NCBI RefSeq assembly: GCF_026210795.1
Contig: NC_089457.1
Coordinates: forward strand, 434,001 to 498,000
Direction: 5' to 3'
Length of the DNA: 64,000 nucleotides
Origin: Rhizophagus irregularis
Lineage: Eukaryota; Glomeromycota; Glomeromycetes; Glomerales; Glomeraceae
How positions within the stretch are numbered: position 1 is the stretch's first letter; every line of letters starts with the position of its first letter. A program made the translations under genes and the position numbers. Shown in pieces: positions 23,231-35,984 of the stretch. The notes below the pieces were generated by a model. The model made no database searches. It was not told where the DNA came from and was given only the letters and a program-made list of their open reading frames with translations.

Positions 23231-24600
23231 TATAAATGGTTACTAACTGTTCTTTTTTTACTTTTTTTTTAGTTTTAGCTCTCAAGTGGACTTCTGAAGT
23301 ACAGAAATCCTAAAGATTCATAAGTATAAATTCTTTGGATTTTTTTTTATTTTTTTTTAATATTATGAATGGTTATTAACTGTTCTTTTTACTTTTTTTT
23401 AATTTTAACTCTTAGGTAGGCTTCTGAAGTACAGAAAATCCAAAGATTTGTAAATACAAATTCTTTTAGAGTTTTTTTTATTTTTTTTTAATAAAATATA
23501 AACGGTTAATACTAATTGTTCTTTTTTATTTTTTTTAGTTTCAGCTCTCAGGTGGACTTTAAAATACAGAAACCCAAAGATTTATAAGTACAAATTCTTT
23601 AGATTTTTTTTATTTTTTTTTAATAAAATATTAATAGTATACTAACCGTTCTTTTTTACTTTTTTTTAGATTCAGCTCTTGGGTGGCTTTTAAAAATGGA
23701 AAAAACTAAATTTCATAAGTTCAAAATTTAGTTATTTTTTTAGTTATTTTTTAATATTATAAACGGTTATTAACCATTTTTTTCTTTTATTTTTTATAGG
23801 TTCAGTGTCTCAAAACTCAAAAGAGGCTTTTAAGTTCTGAAAAATAAAAAAAACTAAGATTCATAAGTATATATACATTTTTATTTTATTTTTTTTTAAT
23901 TTTATTAATGAATGGTTACTAATAACCATTCTTTCTTTTTTTTAGATTCAGTGGACTTTCAAATTCTGAAGATTAAAAAAGAACTAAGATTTATAAATAT
24001 ATATGAATCTTAGTTTATTTTTTTATTTTTTTTTTAATTTTATTAATGAACAGTTACTAATAACTATTCTTTATTTTTTTTAGGTTCAGTAGGCTTCTGA
24101 GTTTTGAAGAATAATAAAAAATCAAGATTTGTAAGTAACTATAAATCTTGATTTTAATATTATAAACAGTTTCTAACCATTCTTTTTCTATTTTTTTTTT
24201 TTAGGTCTTGAATGTCTCAGATGGGCTTTTGGAAATAAAATACCCAAAGATTCATAAGTATAAATCTTTATACTTTTTTTAAACAAAATTATTTTTTTTA
24301 ATTGTATTTTTCTTCTATTTTGTAAGTTTCTTTCAGTTTTTGGATGTTGAACATATAGGTGAGTTTTGGAGTAAAAACTTTGATTTTTTTTTGATTTTTT
24401 TTTCTTCTATTTTGTATGTTTCAACTTTTGATTATTAGGCATTGAATATATTATATGTAAGTTTTAATCAAAATAAAAAAATTAAAATTTTTAAAAAAAA
24501 TATTTTTTAATTGTTTCTTTATTCTATTTTGTAAATTTCAACTTTCAGTTCTTGGGCATTGGATATATAAGATAGGTAAGTTTTGAAGTGAAAACTTCAA
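23230..24600. repeat. 133-bp minisatellite, eight or more copies
   Basis: Units of about 133 bp (127-142 between successive copies) carry an imperfect palindrome around AAAGATTCATAAGTATAAAT at roughly 23311, 23444, 23575, 23708, 23850, 23983, 24120 and 24247. Each is preceded by a long T tract ending in AG and a GGTTCAGCTCTCAGGTGG-like segment. From about 24300 three more divergent units of a second type follow. No coding frame persists. Confidence 0.8.
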
Positions 24601-25919
24601 AATTTTTTTTAAATATTTTACTTATATATTAAAGTATTATATATTATGGATCATAAAATAAAATTTAAAAATTCCATTTTTTGCAAATATCTTATGATTT
24701 ACTACCAATCCAATTTAAGCGATCTTTTTTAAAAAGATAGCTCAAATCTGATTACTGAATCACAAGATAAATGTAAAATACCATTTCTTTTCCATTTAGA
24801 TACTATATAATTTATAAGAAGGGTACTATACATAGGGAGGTACTATGGCCTACAATATACAGTAATTTCATTTTTATTTGTTTACTATTTAAATTTTAAA
24901 CTATATAATAGTTTTAATAATTAATAATATAATAATTAACAGTTTCAAAAATAAATAAATTCTATATATAATTATAAATTTATAATTTTTTTTGTGATTT
25001 GTATGGTGGCTGTCACCTATAAACAAGTCCAAAATTTTATATTTTTATTATTGCTACTTATTAAAATTATTCAACTTTAACCCATAATATTAATTAAAAT
25101 TCTTATTAAATTCTATAAAATAATCTGATAGAAATGTTCAGTATATGTTGTTCTATCATTTTATCAGTTTAGTTTTTTCTTTTTACTATTCAATTTATAA
25201 TTTATAAAAATTTGAAGTCACTTAATATTAGTGTGATTTATAGGTGACAGCTACCATATATAATTTGGTGATTTTATATAAAAAAAATCAAGAAAATAAA
25301 CAAAAATAATGTATTTTATTTGTAATAAATAAAATTTTATAAAAACTAATTATATTATCAAAAATAAACTATCAAAAATAAATTATTACTATAAATTATA
25401 TTATTTAAATTTTGATTCAAATAACTCTCTTTATTGAAAACAATTTTATTCAATTAAATTCATCATGTAAAAAACTTTTCTTTTTATTCTTCTTTCCAGA
25501 AATATTTTGTTTTAAGATTTTTTTTATTTAAAAGAATTACTTTTGTATTTAAAAAAGAAATTGCTAAATTTCCATATCATGCAGAATTAAAATCTAATAA
25601 AATACTGGCCGGCATTACATCATAATTTCACCACCAGTGACTATAATATTTTTAATTATTTTTTGTAGCAGTAGAGGTTTTCTTATAAAAGTACGTATGT
25701 AGTACGTATACCCTACCAGAGTTTAGAAGTTATGCACTTGCACGTGATAGCGTCCGTTACGTTAATATCGTAACGACACATGATGCGTTAGTGAAAAAAG
25801 AATAATCCAATTTTAACACCGTAATGCCGGCCAAATAATCACGTGGATGTGAATCTATTACTGGCTACTTCATCACGAATATTGAATACGCGTAAATTTT
25901 TACCTTATCTTAAACAATA
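24601..25919. other. Intergenic region upstream of the SANT gene
   Basis: AT-rich with a Tc1-type MITE at 25004-25256. Around 25605-25833 GGCCGGCATTAC and GTAATGCCGGCC form a 12-bp inverted pair about 200 bp apart; a diverged GGCYGGYATT copy is near 53526. From 25680 the base composition is less AT-rich, as expected for a promoter; no TATA box is clear. Confidence 0.5.
25004..25256. mobile_element. Tc1/mariner-type MITE, TGGTGGCTGTCACCTATAAA ends
   Basis: Left end TGGTGGCTGTCACCTATAAA; right end inverted with one mismatch (TGGTAGCTGTCACCTATAAA). TA dinucleotides flank both ends. 253 bp, non-coding. Confidence 0.85.
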
Positions 25920-27634
25920 ATGTTAAATTTTATATGCTCTGCGAAGAATGGTGCAAGAGTTTTATCAACAACTTGTAATTTAATTTATGGCTGTTCTGTT
26001 AAAAATATTGGTTTAAAAAAAGAGGTTATTACAAGAGTCGCATTTTATAGAAGTATATCTTCAAGCCTTGATCCGTTTGGTTCTCAAAGTTTTTCTCCGA
26101 AGACAGAAGAAAACCAACTAAGTACAACAAGAACTCACGTAAATGGTGTAGATCCTTCAAAAACCGATCCTTTTAGCGTTATTCAAGACGCTTTTTCTAG
26201 TGATACTCAGTATGTAACTTACTTATCACGTGTGAAATACTGTTAAAATTTTAACAAGTTTATTTTTTTTTTAAGTGAATCGTCTAAACATTTAAAATTA
26301 TATGATAACGGTTGGGAAAATAATAATAAAGGTGTTGTAAAACAATCATCTTTCCAAAGGTCTAAAAATATGGAAACAGATTACATTGATTTAACGCAAG
26401 GATCTTCTACGACACGACCATCATACGAAACTAATCGTCATTCAGAATCATTTCAAAATTCTTATCCTAATGAGTCAAAATTACAAAATAATTTTGAGCA
26501 ACAAAATTTACAATTACAGCCATCAGCAGGTGCTCAGAAATTTAAAATGTCAAAAAATCAGAAACTTGTTGATGCAATTGATGAACATGGTGAAAACTGG
26601 GAATACATTTCGAAAGAAATTTACAAAGGCGAAGTTGGTCCTGAAAAATTGGAACATGACTGGGATAAACTTAAATCATTTGGTAACTTTACAATGCAAC
26701 AAAATAAAGTATATCCTTTTTGGACAACAAAAGAAATGTTAAAACTTATTGATGCTGTGAAAGCTTGTGGCGAAGATTGGCAAAAAATTTCAATTGAATG
26801 GTTTGATAGCAAACGATCTCAAGTATCATTGGAAAAGAAATGGGAAAAAATAGTTGAAACAAAAAATAACCCACATGTAAACTTCAATCGATTAAAACAG
26901 GCAGATAATCAATTTAGAATAAATCGGGAAACAGTATCTCGAAATAACATAAGCCCAAATCCTGAGCGGACAAAATTAAATAATAGTGATCAAGGTGTAA
27001 GACAAAGTCAATTAGCTCATGAGCTTGGTAGAGAACTCAATTTACAATGGTCAAATATTGTAAATTTATTTGGGCAACAAGCTATTTCACTTGAAATATA
27101 CTTTAATAGCCTTTTAGATTGTTCTTGGACTAAAGAAGAAAATTCTACGTTATTTGCCGCTATAAAGAAATATGGTACTGATGATTGGGAAAAAATCTTG
27201 AAACTTTTGCCAGGAAAGTCATTGAAAAATATTAAAGAACGATGTTCTTATATTTTATGGGAACAGCAGGAGGTAGAAACTTTTGATAAAGCTCTTGAGC
27301 AATATGGTACTAATTGGAGTAAAATTAGTGAAGTTGTTGGTTCCAGATCTCCTGGTCAATGTTGGTCATATTGGAAGATTACTACTGGTTATGATTTATC
27401 GAAACCTAATTCAGAAAATGGGGTTAAACCTGGTATGTTATCATCAAATTTATCTGATATTTGCTTGATTATATGAAAAATAAGATATGGGTTCAATCGA
27501 TTTTCTTTTTAGAAACTGGAGGAATTCAACATGCAAATGTTTTTATTCAGTTCCCTAACAAAGAACTTTTGCAAATGTCTTTTGAACGTCGTAATACTGA
27601 AGAAGATTTTATTCCTGAAAAAACGGTTGATTGA
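25920..27634 (+). CDS. SANT/Myb-repeat protein with a presequence-like N-terminus
   Basis: Three exons, 25920-26209, 26276-27432 and 27513-27634, joined by GTATGT...AG introns that keep frame; 522 residues. The N-terminal 50 residues are rich in Arg, Ser, Lys and hydrophobics and almost free of acids (MLNFICSAKNGARVLSTTC), like a mitochondrial presequence. Low-complexity Asn/Gln/Ser follows. Then SANT/Myb-like helices: KLVDAIDEHGENWEYISKEI (about 193-240), FWTTKEMLKLIDAVKACGED (about 245-293), CSWTKEENSTLFAAIKKYGT (about 380-425) and FDKALEQYGTNWSKISEVVG (about 430-475), each with spaced Trp residues. These normally bind DNA or histones. Target compartment and sequence are unknown. No disabling mutation was found. 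Confidence 0.8.
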
Positions 27635-28198
27635 TTTTAGTAGTTTTGTAATTCTTATTTTGATGATTACGAGAAATATGTACAATAATGCGTCAGATCT
27701 GAAATTAGCCAATAACAACATATAATAAACTTTATTTGAGCGATTGAACTTAATAAGGTGGAAGATATTATGACTTTGGATTAAACCGTCAAAAAATTAA
27801 TAACTTGCGAATAAACAAAATTTTTGCGTTATGGCATACCATATGTACAATATTACTAAAATCTTGAAGTAACCGTACAGTGATGATAACTATTTTTTTT
27901 TTCTGAGATAATATTATACATGAATCCAACTTAAAAGAAATTTGTGTATGCATGAACCTTTTTTACGTTTTTTATTAATTATTTTATTTTACATTGAACA
28001 ATAATGCGTTAATTATCAAGGGTATTTTTACGTGTAAATGTAGATAAAAAAAATGCAATAATAATATTGTTTCGAATTGCCATATAATGAAAAAGGATGA
28101 TGGATATAAATTATGTATAAACATATAATAATACAATCACAAAAGCTGTATATTACATAAAACTCCTAAATTAGAGAAAGAAAAAAAGGGAATTATAT
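27635..28198. other. Convergent 3' intergenic region
   Basis: The SANT gene and glutamine synthetase converge here. AT-rich with AATAAA-like signals (for example near 27722 on plus). No coding frame. Confidence 0.6.
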
Positions 28199-29340
28199 TT
28201 AACCAAGAGAAGATTCAACGATGATCTCGGTGACACGATAAGGATCAATGTTGGAAGCTGGTCTACGGTCTTCAAAGTAACCACGACCTTCAGCAGCAAC
28301 GTGTCTAGGAATTCTAATTGAAGCACCACGATTAGCAACACCAGATGAGAATGTCGAGATGTGACCAGTTTCATGACGTCCTGTAAGACGTTGATCATTA
28401 TCTTCACCATATACAGCAATGTGTTCTGCATGGCGTTTACCAATTCTTTCAATTGCTTCATTAATAGCTTTTATTCCACCTTCTTCTCTCATTGCTTTTG
28501 TTGAATAATTGGTGTGGCATCCTGCACCATTCCAATCTCCTTTGATTGGTTTGGGATGGAAGGTGACTACTACACCGAAATCTTCTGCTACACGTTGAAG
28601 AAGGTATCGAGCTACCCAAAGATGATCCCCCATATCAATACCCGTACAAGGACCAACTTGAAATTCCCATTGACCTAATTAATTATAATTAATTAAAAAT
28701 TTATTAGTCATTGTCATTATAGTATCTCTATCATTATATCATTATACATACCAGGCATGACTTCAGCATTGACACCGGAAATATTTACACCGGCATAAAG
28801 ACAAGCACGATAATGAGCTTCAACGATATCACGTCCAAAAGCTACATTGGCTCCAACAGAACAATAATAAGGACCTTGAGGACCTGGAAAACCACCTTTT
28901 GGCCATCCAAGTACTTGACCATCCGCATCTAATAAAGTATATTCTTGTTCAATACCAAACCAAGGTACGGCATCGGCGTGAGTTTCCATAATTTTAGCAC
29001 AAGAATGGCGATAATTTGTTCGGTTTGGAGTGCCATCATTGTTATAACATTCAGCGAGAACTATGATATTATCACCCCCACGAAAAGGATCTTTAAATAT
29101 CGAAGCAGGACGAAGTAAAATATCAGAGTCATGGCCCGGAGCTTGATTGGTTGAAGAACCATCAAAATTCCATTCTTTTAATTCAGATACATCGGTTGGT
29201 TTGAAATCGAGAGTGGTTGTTTTTCCACGTAATCCGCCATCTCCATCAATCCAAATGTATTCAGCTTGAATTTTACCACATTGATCAAGAGAAAGGTATT
29301 TGGCAAGAGTTTCAGTGTTGGATTTGTTAATAAAAGCCAT
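28199..29340 (-). CDS. Glutamine synthetase (eukaryotic GS type II)
   Basis: Makes glutamine from glutamate, ammonia and ATP in the cytosol, the main ammonium-assimilation step. Exons 28752-29340 and 28199-28674 join through a GTATGT...TTAG intron inside MPG-QWEF; 354 residues, the usual fungal length. The N-terminal beta-grasp domain contains [20 protein letters not shown]. The catalytic domain has [20 protein letters not shown], then [18 protein letters not shown] (ATP/glutamate loop) and [20 protein letters not shown], with the expected metal-binding Glu residues. It is intact. In mycorrhizal fungi GS feeds the arginine pool used for nitrogen transfer to the plant (family knowledge). Symbol by yeast analogy. 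Confidence 0.97.
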
Positions 29341-29488
29341 TTTCGTTATTAATGTTTTTAATAGATTTATACACTTTTAAGAATGAAAATTTTATGTTAA
29401 GAAAAATTGGTGTGTTTATATAATAAATTCGTTTCAATATTTAATATAAAGTTCTTTGTTTGAGTAATACGCAGATTATTTAATATAC

Positions 29489-29507
29489 AGATAATTACAA
29501 TAGATAA
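29489..29507 (-). promoter_or_regulatory. Paired GATA motifs upstream of glutamine synthetase
   Basis: Two AGATAA motifs (29489-29494 and 29502-29507) lie about 150-165 bp before the start codon. Fungal nitrogen regulators of the AreA/Nit2 class bind such GATA pairs and often control glutamine synthetase. In AT-rich DNA the motif is common by chance, so this is tentative. Confidence 0.25.
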
Positions 29508-32500
29508 TCAAAAAAAGTAAATCAATCAGGAAATTCTCCTAAAAGGTATACATGACGCAACAAATAACAAACCTCGTGATGTCTAATCTATGATTAAGAA
29601 ATTTAGCAATAATTCCGACCAAAACTCGGGTTACATTTTAATTCATCACGCAGATGCCAATATATGGTGCATTACTTTTAACATTTAAGGTAATTTCAGG
29701 CCTTATCTCGAGTTTTACAAACCGGAAACTACTTGTCGAAATGCGGTGAGACGCCTTTATTGGAACTAAATATTCTTACCAAAAATTTGCTCATTATACA
29801 CTAATCTTATTTAAAGTGGGTTCATCGCTAATGCCCGGACTCGGCAATAATCCTTTGATTATGATTTGAAAAATAATTGGTTACAGATTCTAGTCGTTAT
29901 GTCGGAATTACCGAGGAATGATACGATTATCACAATTTCTTATCAAGAAAAAAAAAATAGAACGATATCATAAGTTTTTATCTCTCCTATCATTCTATTC
30001 TTTCATTTATGAAGAATTTGTCAATTATCCATCAATCAAGTTATTTGTTGTGTTACTAACTATATCTTTAATAAACAAAGCAAAAGAAAAAGGCATTCCA
30101 ATATGATATGTATGTAATACTAATATCTAAATATGAATAACAAATAAAAGGGTGAATAACGCGTGACATGACCAGATGGATAGGGACGATGATAGATAAT
30201 GGTTTCGGCGGTTCTTGCCCCTAAACCAATAAAAGTAATTTTTTTTTTTGTTCAAAAAACAAATTAACTTTTGATCTGATAAATTTAGTTTTTATTTATA
30301 TTTCTATAACAACACAAGTTTAAAATTACGCAAAAAAATTCATCACGCGTGTATTACAAGATGTGATCTACTGATATCAGTTACAAGATGGATTCTGTGT
30401 TATAGTTTGCTATGATATATTATGTTTACCTATAATTAATCGATGATAAAGCATGATTATCTGAAATTATGCAAAATAATCAAAGTATTTACACAATCTT
30501 TGATTATATTACCGTTAGCGTACATATTTGGCTAAAAAAATTCTCTTTCTTTGTTCTCACGCAGTTTTATTAAAAAACTATCCATCGGGGATCAGACCAT
30601 CAGATCTTCAATAGATTATCCTATTATATAAATAGATTCATCTCAATATATTGGAAATACAAGTTATTACTTATGTACTTATGTACTTATGTAGCAAGGT
30701 TCTACGGTTTGGACCTATCGAAAAGGCGCGCTAAAGATAAATTTTCATGCACTTTCTTATATTATATATTCACTATAAAAAAAAATTGTCACAAATGCAT
30801 GGTGCACTATTCAACAAAATTAATTGCATATCAATTCTTTTTGATTCTTTGACAAAATAATAATACTAATATATGTAAATTTGGAAGAAAAAAAATCTAT
30901 ATCAAAAGGCTGTTATTCAGGTAGAATAATATTTAAATAAATTAAAGAAACAACTTATAATATATTTTTAGCATTATAATGTAAATAAGGCAATACAAAA
31001 CTGATTCTTTAAATAAAGAAACTAAATTAAAACAAATTAAAAAGCTAATGCATTATTGAATATATAAGCATATTTTTTCTTAAATCTAAATATATATAAT
31101 TCTAGCAAGTTCAAGATGTTGACATGAAAAAACTGTTTCACAACTGTATCTTGATAAATTCAACTGTAATCTTATTTTAGCTAAAATTGTATTAACAAAA
31201 AAGTTTTTCCATAACCATTAGATCCATTAACAAAAAAACTGAATTATTTATTTCATTATTATAAAAAGGTAAAAGTTTAAAGTAAAAATGCAACAATATG
31301 AATTAGCATTCTAAAAGCTAACTTAAAATATTAGTATACTTTTAGCATTATCAGTTTATATTATGCAAAATAAGTAATTAGTCTGTAGTATAATAAAAAC
31401 TATATAATTAATTTCACAAATGTTCTATTATCCATCTAGCATGCAATAGTATAAATGAACTACACTTTAGATTTAATAACAGTTTCTATTTTAATATAAC
31501 TATAAAATTCAATATAATTAGTAAAATTTATTTAAATTACTTTAAGCCATTTTTTTATAGTAGTTTATATAAAGATTTCACCTACTTTTAATAGAAATTA
31601 TAGTAATTATAAAGTAAAATTTATAGGTAAAAATTTTTATAAATAAAGAAATTACATATAAAAATAGAAATATTACATATTATATTAAAAAAGTGATATA
31701 AATACTTATTAGCCGTAATGTAAAAATTCCTTTTAGTTAATCCTATATTCACATTTTAAACATTTAGAAAATTTTAAAAAGTGACTTTTTATCACTAAAC
31801 TACTTAAGAAATATATATTTTACTTGCAAAAATAGAATTCTTGACTTTTTATTCATAATATTCATAAAAAATTTTATTTTTTAAAGAAAATATTAACTCT
31901 TTTACTTTAAAAATTAACTTTTGATAATAATATTAAACTCACTGAAATAAACATATACTATTTTGCACAACAGATAAGTAGAATAACAAAAAAATGGAAG
32001 AGTAAACAACATAAATAAAATAAAAACAGCTTATTAATAATTTATTAATAACTTTTTGTCATTTTATTATATACATTTTTTTTATTTCCTTTATTTTAAT
32101 ATAGTGTTTTCATCTAAAATAATCAACAAGAAAATTAAATTATTTATTAACTTGAAACTGAAAAATCTAAGTATATAACTAATACAAATGTATTATAAAG
32201 TTCTAATAATATTAAAGAAAGATAACACAAATTTACAAATATTTACAAACAACAAAAATAATAAAGAGATATAAACTTTTATATAATAAGAAGTATATAG
32301 ATATTAAATTTTGTATATTTAAATATTTAACTGTAATAATACTTATATTATTAATATCGAAGATAATGAAAATTAAATATTTCAACAAACTTCAATTTTT
32401 ATTATTAAATTGTTATTTAAATAGTTAGCTTATTTACCAGTTATCTAGTTAAGCTAATTTTAGATTAGATCAAATTACTTAGTTAATCTAACCTGGTATT

Positions 32501-32599
32501 CTTTTTGGGTTAGATCAGGTTGGATCAGAATGGGTAATTTGATATGACCTATTTAATCAGATATATTTAAGTTACTTCAGGTAACTCAATAATCTGAAA

Positions 32600-32965
32600 A
32601 TTTTTATTAATAAAAAAATATTGTGAAACATTTTTCTTTAACTTATTATATTAATTTAATAAAAAAAAATGTTACAAACCATTTTTTTTTAAGTAATATT
32701 AATATAATAAAATGTTTTGCAACATTTTTTAATTGATTAATAACAAAAAATATTGTAAAATATTTTTTCTTTAACTTATTTAATACAATAAAATATTTGC
32801 AACATTTTTTGATTAATTTAGTAAAAAAATGTTGTAAAACATTTTTCTTTAAGTTATTTTAGTAAAATAAAATGTATTGCAACATTTTAATTAATTTAGT
32901 AAAATAATATTGTAAAACTTTAATATAATTTAATATAATAAATATTTTGCAATATTTTTAATTAA
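32600..32965. repeat. Tandem array related to the 75-bp units at 22 kb
   Basis: About five units with AATATAATAAAATGTTTTGC and GCAACATTTTTTAATTGATT, each alternating sense and inverted short motifs. Composition and motif order resemble the 22210-22910 array. Confidence 0.65.
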
Positions 32966-33184
32966 AGCTGAATCAAATTAATTATCTGTTTTACATTACA
33001 CTGTTTATGAAAGTTTAAAGGAAGATGAAAGGTCAAATAAAAAAAAAAAATTTAAATCCCGTGACTTTGTATAATAAAGTCACATGTAAACTTGAAATTT
33101 TATTAACGAAAAAAAATATTAAATGTTAACTATACTAAAACTATTACAAAAAATCAACTAGTTAACATGATTTGTTTTTTGTTT

Positions 33185-35716
33185 TTTTCTATTAACTTTC
33201 TTTTCCAACCATTTATAAAATGATTTCCCACTTTCATTACAAATATTATATAATGGATATATTAACTTGAAGATTTTGAGACACAATTTTAAAATCACTA
33301 TTTGTACCATACCAATAGCAGATTGGAATATTTCCTACTTTTTTTGAAGAATAATAAAGCAATTCAATAGGGGAATCACAAGAAATTTGAACTCTAACAA
33401 AAATCTCTTGAGCCAAATTATGATTATCTGGAAAAATTGGTGATCCACACGTATATGTATAAGTTTGTAACACCAATTTTAAATCTTGTTTTTGTTGTTC
33501 TGTTAAATGGGAATTACTATAAAGGCATTGTATTTTTCTACAAGAATTACATTTTATATATTCTCTGATTTTAGCAGAAATGAGAATATTACTTAGCGCC
33601 AGTTCAGCTTTAGATTTTAAATTGATTAAAGAAGAACAAAATTTTTCTGTTATGGGTTTGCCATATAAATTTGCAAATGTTTTGTAGTGATCTAGATTAT
33701 CTATTTGAAAAATTATTCAAGTTAATAATACTTCAATTTAATAATATTTAACATTTTATATAAAAACTAATATATAAAAAATACCTCGTAAATCGTAATG
33801 GTATTGGATCAGGTAAAAAATGTAAGTTTTGAAAAACATCTGTTGGCATTCTAATTCGATAACAAACTTCACAGGAAGTTTGATTACATTTTTTGATCTA
33901 AAAAAATTTACAAAAACATGAATATTTATTTGAATTAAAATAATTTTACTACATTAAAGCAATTTTATTACCTGAAATGAGTATGCTCTTTCTTGACAAT
34001 GAGTTTTGATAAATTCTACCAGGGGTTTGTGTTTTTGCAATTGTTATTGAGTAGTTTCATCTTTAGTCAATGTGGAATCAATTCGCAATATATTCTTCAA
34101 AATTTAAGTAAATAAAATTATTAGAATAAAATAAAACAATAACAAAAATAAATCATTTTAAAGTATTACCTCAAACATCTCATTAATTTCCAAATCAGAT
34201 GCAGGATTTTCAGTTTCGAATACTTCATTTTTCCAAACTAAATGTTCTGTACGCTCGCGAAGCAGTTTTTGAACTGTTACAATACATTTTTCTAATTCCA
34301 CCTTTAAGCATAAATTATCTTTTGCTTTTTCACGTATATCTTTTAATGTCCTTAAAGCCTCAAATTCATCTTCAAATTCCTCAGGCATTTTTTCTCTTTC
34401 TATAGCAACATCCTGAAGTCCATAATTAATCATGCTCATAATTCTTTCTGCAGAATTACACCAACTATTATGTAAAGCTATCCTAACTCGATTAATATAT
34501 CAAAATTACCTGATAAAAATAAATATATTAAAGCTACTTGAACTGATCTAAAGGTGCATCTGTGATCAGAACCTGCATCAGTATAGAGTGACAATATTGA
34601 GAGTAAAGATTGTGTTGAGTACTGACGATTCATCAGGTTAAAAAATTCTGTTGAATGCCTTAATGCACTACTTAGTTGAAAAATGGCATCTTTAAAGCAG
34701 GCATATACTTTTCCATCATAGAAAGATTCAGATATATTATTTGGAATATTAATGAATAAAGTAATAAATGGTATTAATGACAACTTAGTAAAATTGTGAT
34801 CGGCTGCTGTAATTTCTCCTTCAGCTGGTGCCAAAGTCTTTTTATTGTGAACGCCCTTAAATACTGGTATATCCTCACCAATAGGCACTTTGTGCTTATC
34901 ATCTGCCGAGATAAAATATGCATAATCTTGATATTTGATGCGTTCATACTTAAATATCATGTGACAATAATGATCATTTTCACTGGATTTTTGTAACAAT
35001 CGGGATTGCATCTTATACTTCACATTAAAACGCTCAGTATACTGCATAGCTTTGGTAATATATGCATTAGATAGTGCAAAATTCAATCTTATCCACTCTT
35101 CTGATGGAATAGAAATATTACTTGGCAGAGGTAAGCCTTGATATTTTGTATTTAAATGAGTAATAATTCTTTCTCTCAATTTCTGAATAGATATAACATA
35201 TGGAATATATAAAATAGCATCTGTTTGGTGTTCATTAACAACTGTATTATTATGCTATAAAAAATAAAATATTAAATTTATTATAATTTTTAATTAATAC
35301 AAATTAATACCTCATTAAAATATCCATCAAGTTCATCCCAAAATATATCAAATTTTGACCCTTGAAATCCATTATTAGTCCTAAGATCAATTATTATAGA
35401 AGGATCTTCCAATAATATTATAAGACGTAATCTTTCTTCTATCTCTTTACTTATTTGATCATTTGATAATGAAGCATCACCAGTTAAATTGTGATACAAC
35501 ATTCTAAGCACCGGTTTTGAAAGATTGTGAATTAGGGAGTACTATAAGTAAAACTTTAATGGAATTTTTAATTAAAAAAATATATACAATACAAATAATG
35601 TTTACAACTTGCCTTTTGAAGCACATTTTTCCTCATTTGTCTTGTACAATATATTGGTATTGTGTCATTTATACGAGTAATTATCTGTGCTTTAAGAGTT
35701 TCATAATATTCACTTG

Positions 35717-35723
<7 letters not shown>
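33185..35723 (-). pseudogene. ZD-family copy 4, C-terminal half (DDE-like and Cys-rich), decayed
   Basis: The minus-strand exons continue from those right of the LINE. EETSEYYETLKAQIITRIN and PIYCTRQMRKNVLQK run to an intron, then VLRMLYHNLTGDASLSND. A further exon (34478-35230) has FISADDKHKVPIGEDIPVF, SESFYDGKVYACFKDAIF and LSLYTDAGSDHRCTFRSVQV. After a frame change comes SWCNSAERIMSMINYGLQD, a coiled helix, then FIKTHCQERAYSFQ, KKCNQTSCEVCYRIRMP, IKCNSCRKIQCLY and YTCGSPIF. ADDK, YTD-x-G-x-DH and W-x-N-x-x-E-R are spaced like the three acidic motifs of DDE/RNase-H-fold transposases, and Cys pairs follow. A TAA in TQ-stop-QLQK and several frameshifts disable it. The DDE reading is inference from motif order. 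Confidence 0.65.
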
Positions 35724-35747
<24 letters not shown>

Positions 35748-35984
35748 ATCGCAGCACATTTATAAATTTATTAAAATAATTAAAGTAATATATAATAAAA
35801 TTACTAAACTACCTAATTAAACTAATATTATTAATTTATAAACCGCTCATCATATTATTAAAATACCCCACGCGTGCACTGTCGAATGATCTATTATGCT
35901 ATACAGGTAAACATATGTGGAATATGTTTTCTTAGCCAAGGCCCTGTAGTCAATGCAAGGGCGATGCGACCTACTATACTGCGA

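Larger units (their letters stand above)
29341..33169. other. Long intergenic region, no gene seen
   Basis: The first 500 bp upstream of glutamine synthetase are moderately AT-rich and probably hold its promoter. 29560-29900 and 30150-30720 are less AT-rich but have no convincing frame; one 62-codon frame at 29918 is lysine-rich with no family features. From 30750 the DNA is very AT-rich. Near 32450-32590 there are GGTTAGATCAGGTTGGATCA-type short repeats, followed by a tandem array. Confidence 0.55.

Noticed and set aside
23230-24600. CRISPR-like direct repeat array
   Set aside because: Units diverge along their whole length with no conserved-repeat/unique-spacer pattern, and the DNA is eukaryotic.
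25605-25833. MITE with GGCCGGCATTAC ends
   Set aside because: Only 12 bp of inverted match and no target duplication; noted as an inverted pair in the intergenic entry.
29918-30106. 62-codon frame upstream of glutamine synthetase
   Set aside because: Lys/Ile/Phe-rich as expected from AT-rich DNA, no leader, no domain, no intron context.
30680-30730. tRNA-like GGTTCTACGGTTTGGACC segment
   Set aside because: No acceptor stem, anticodon arm or A/B box pair can be drawn around it.
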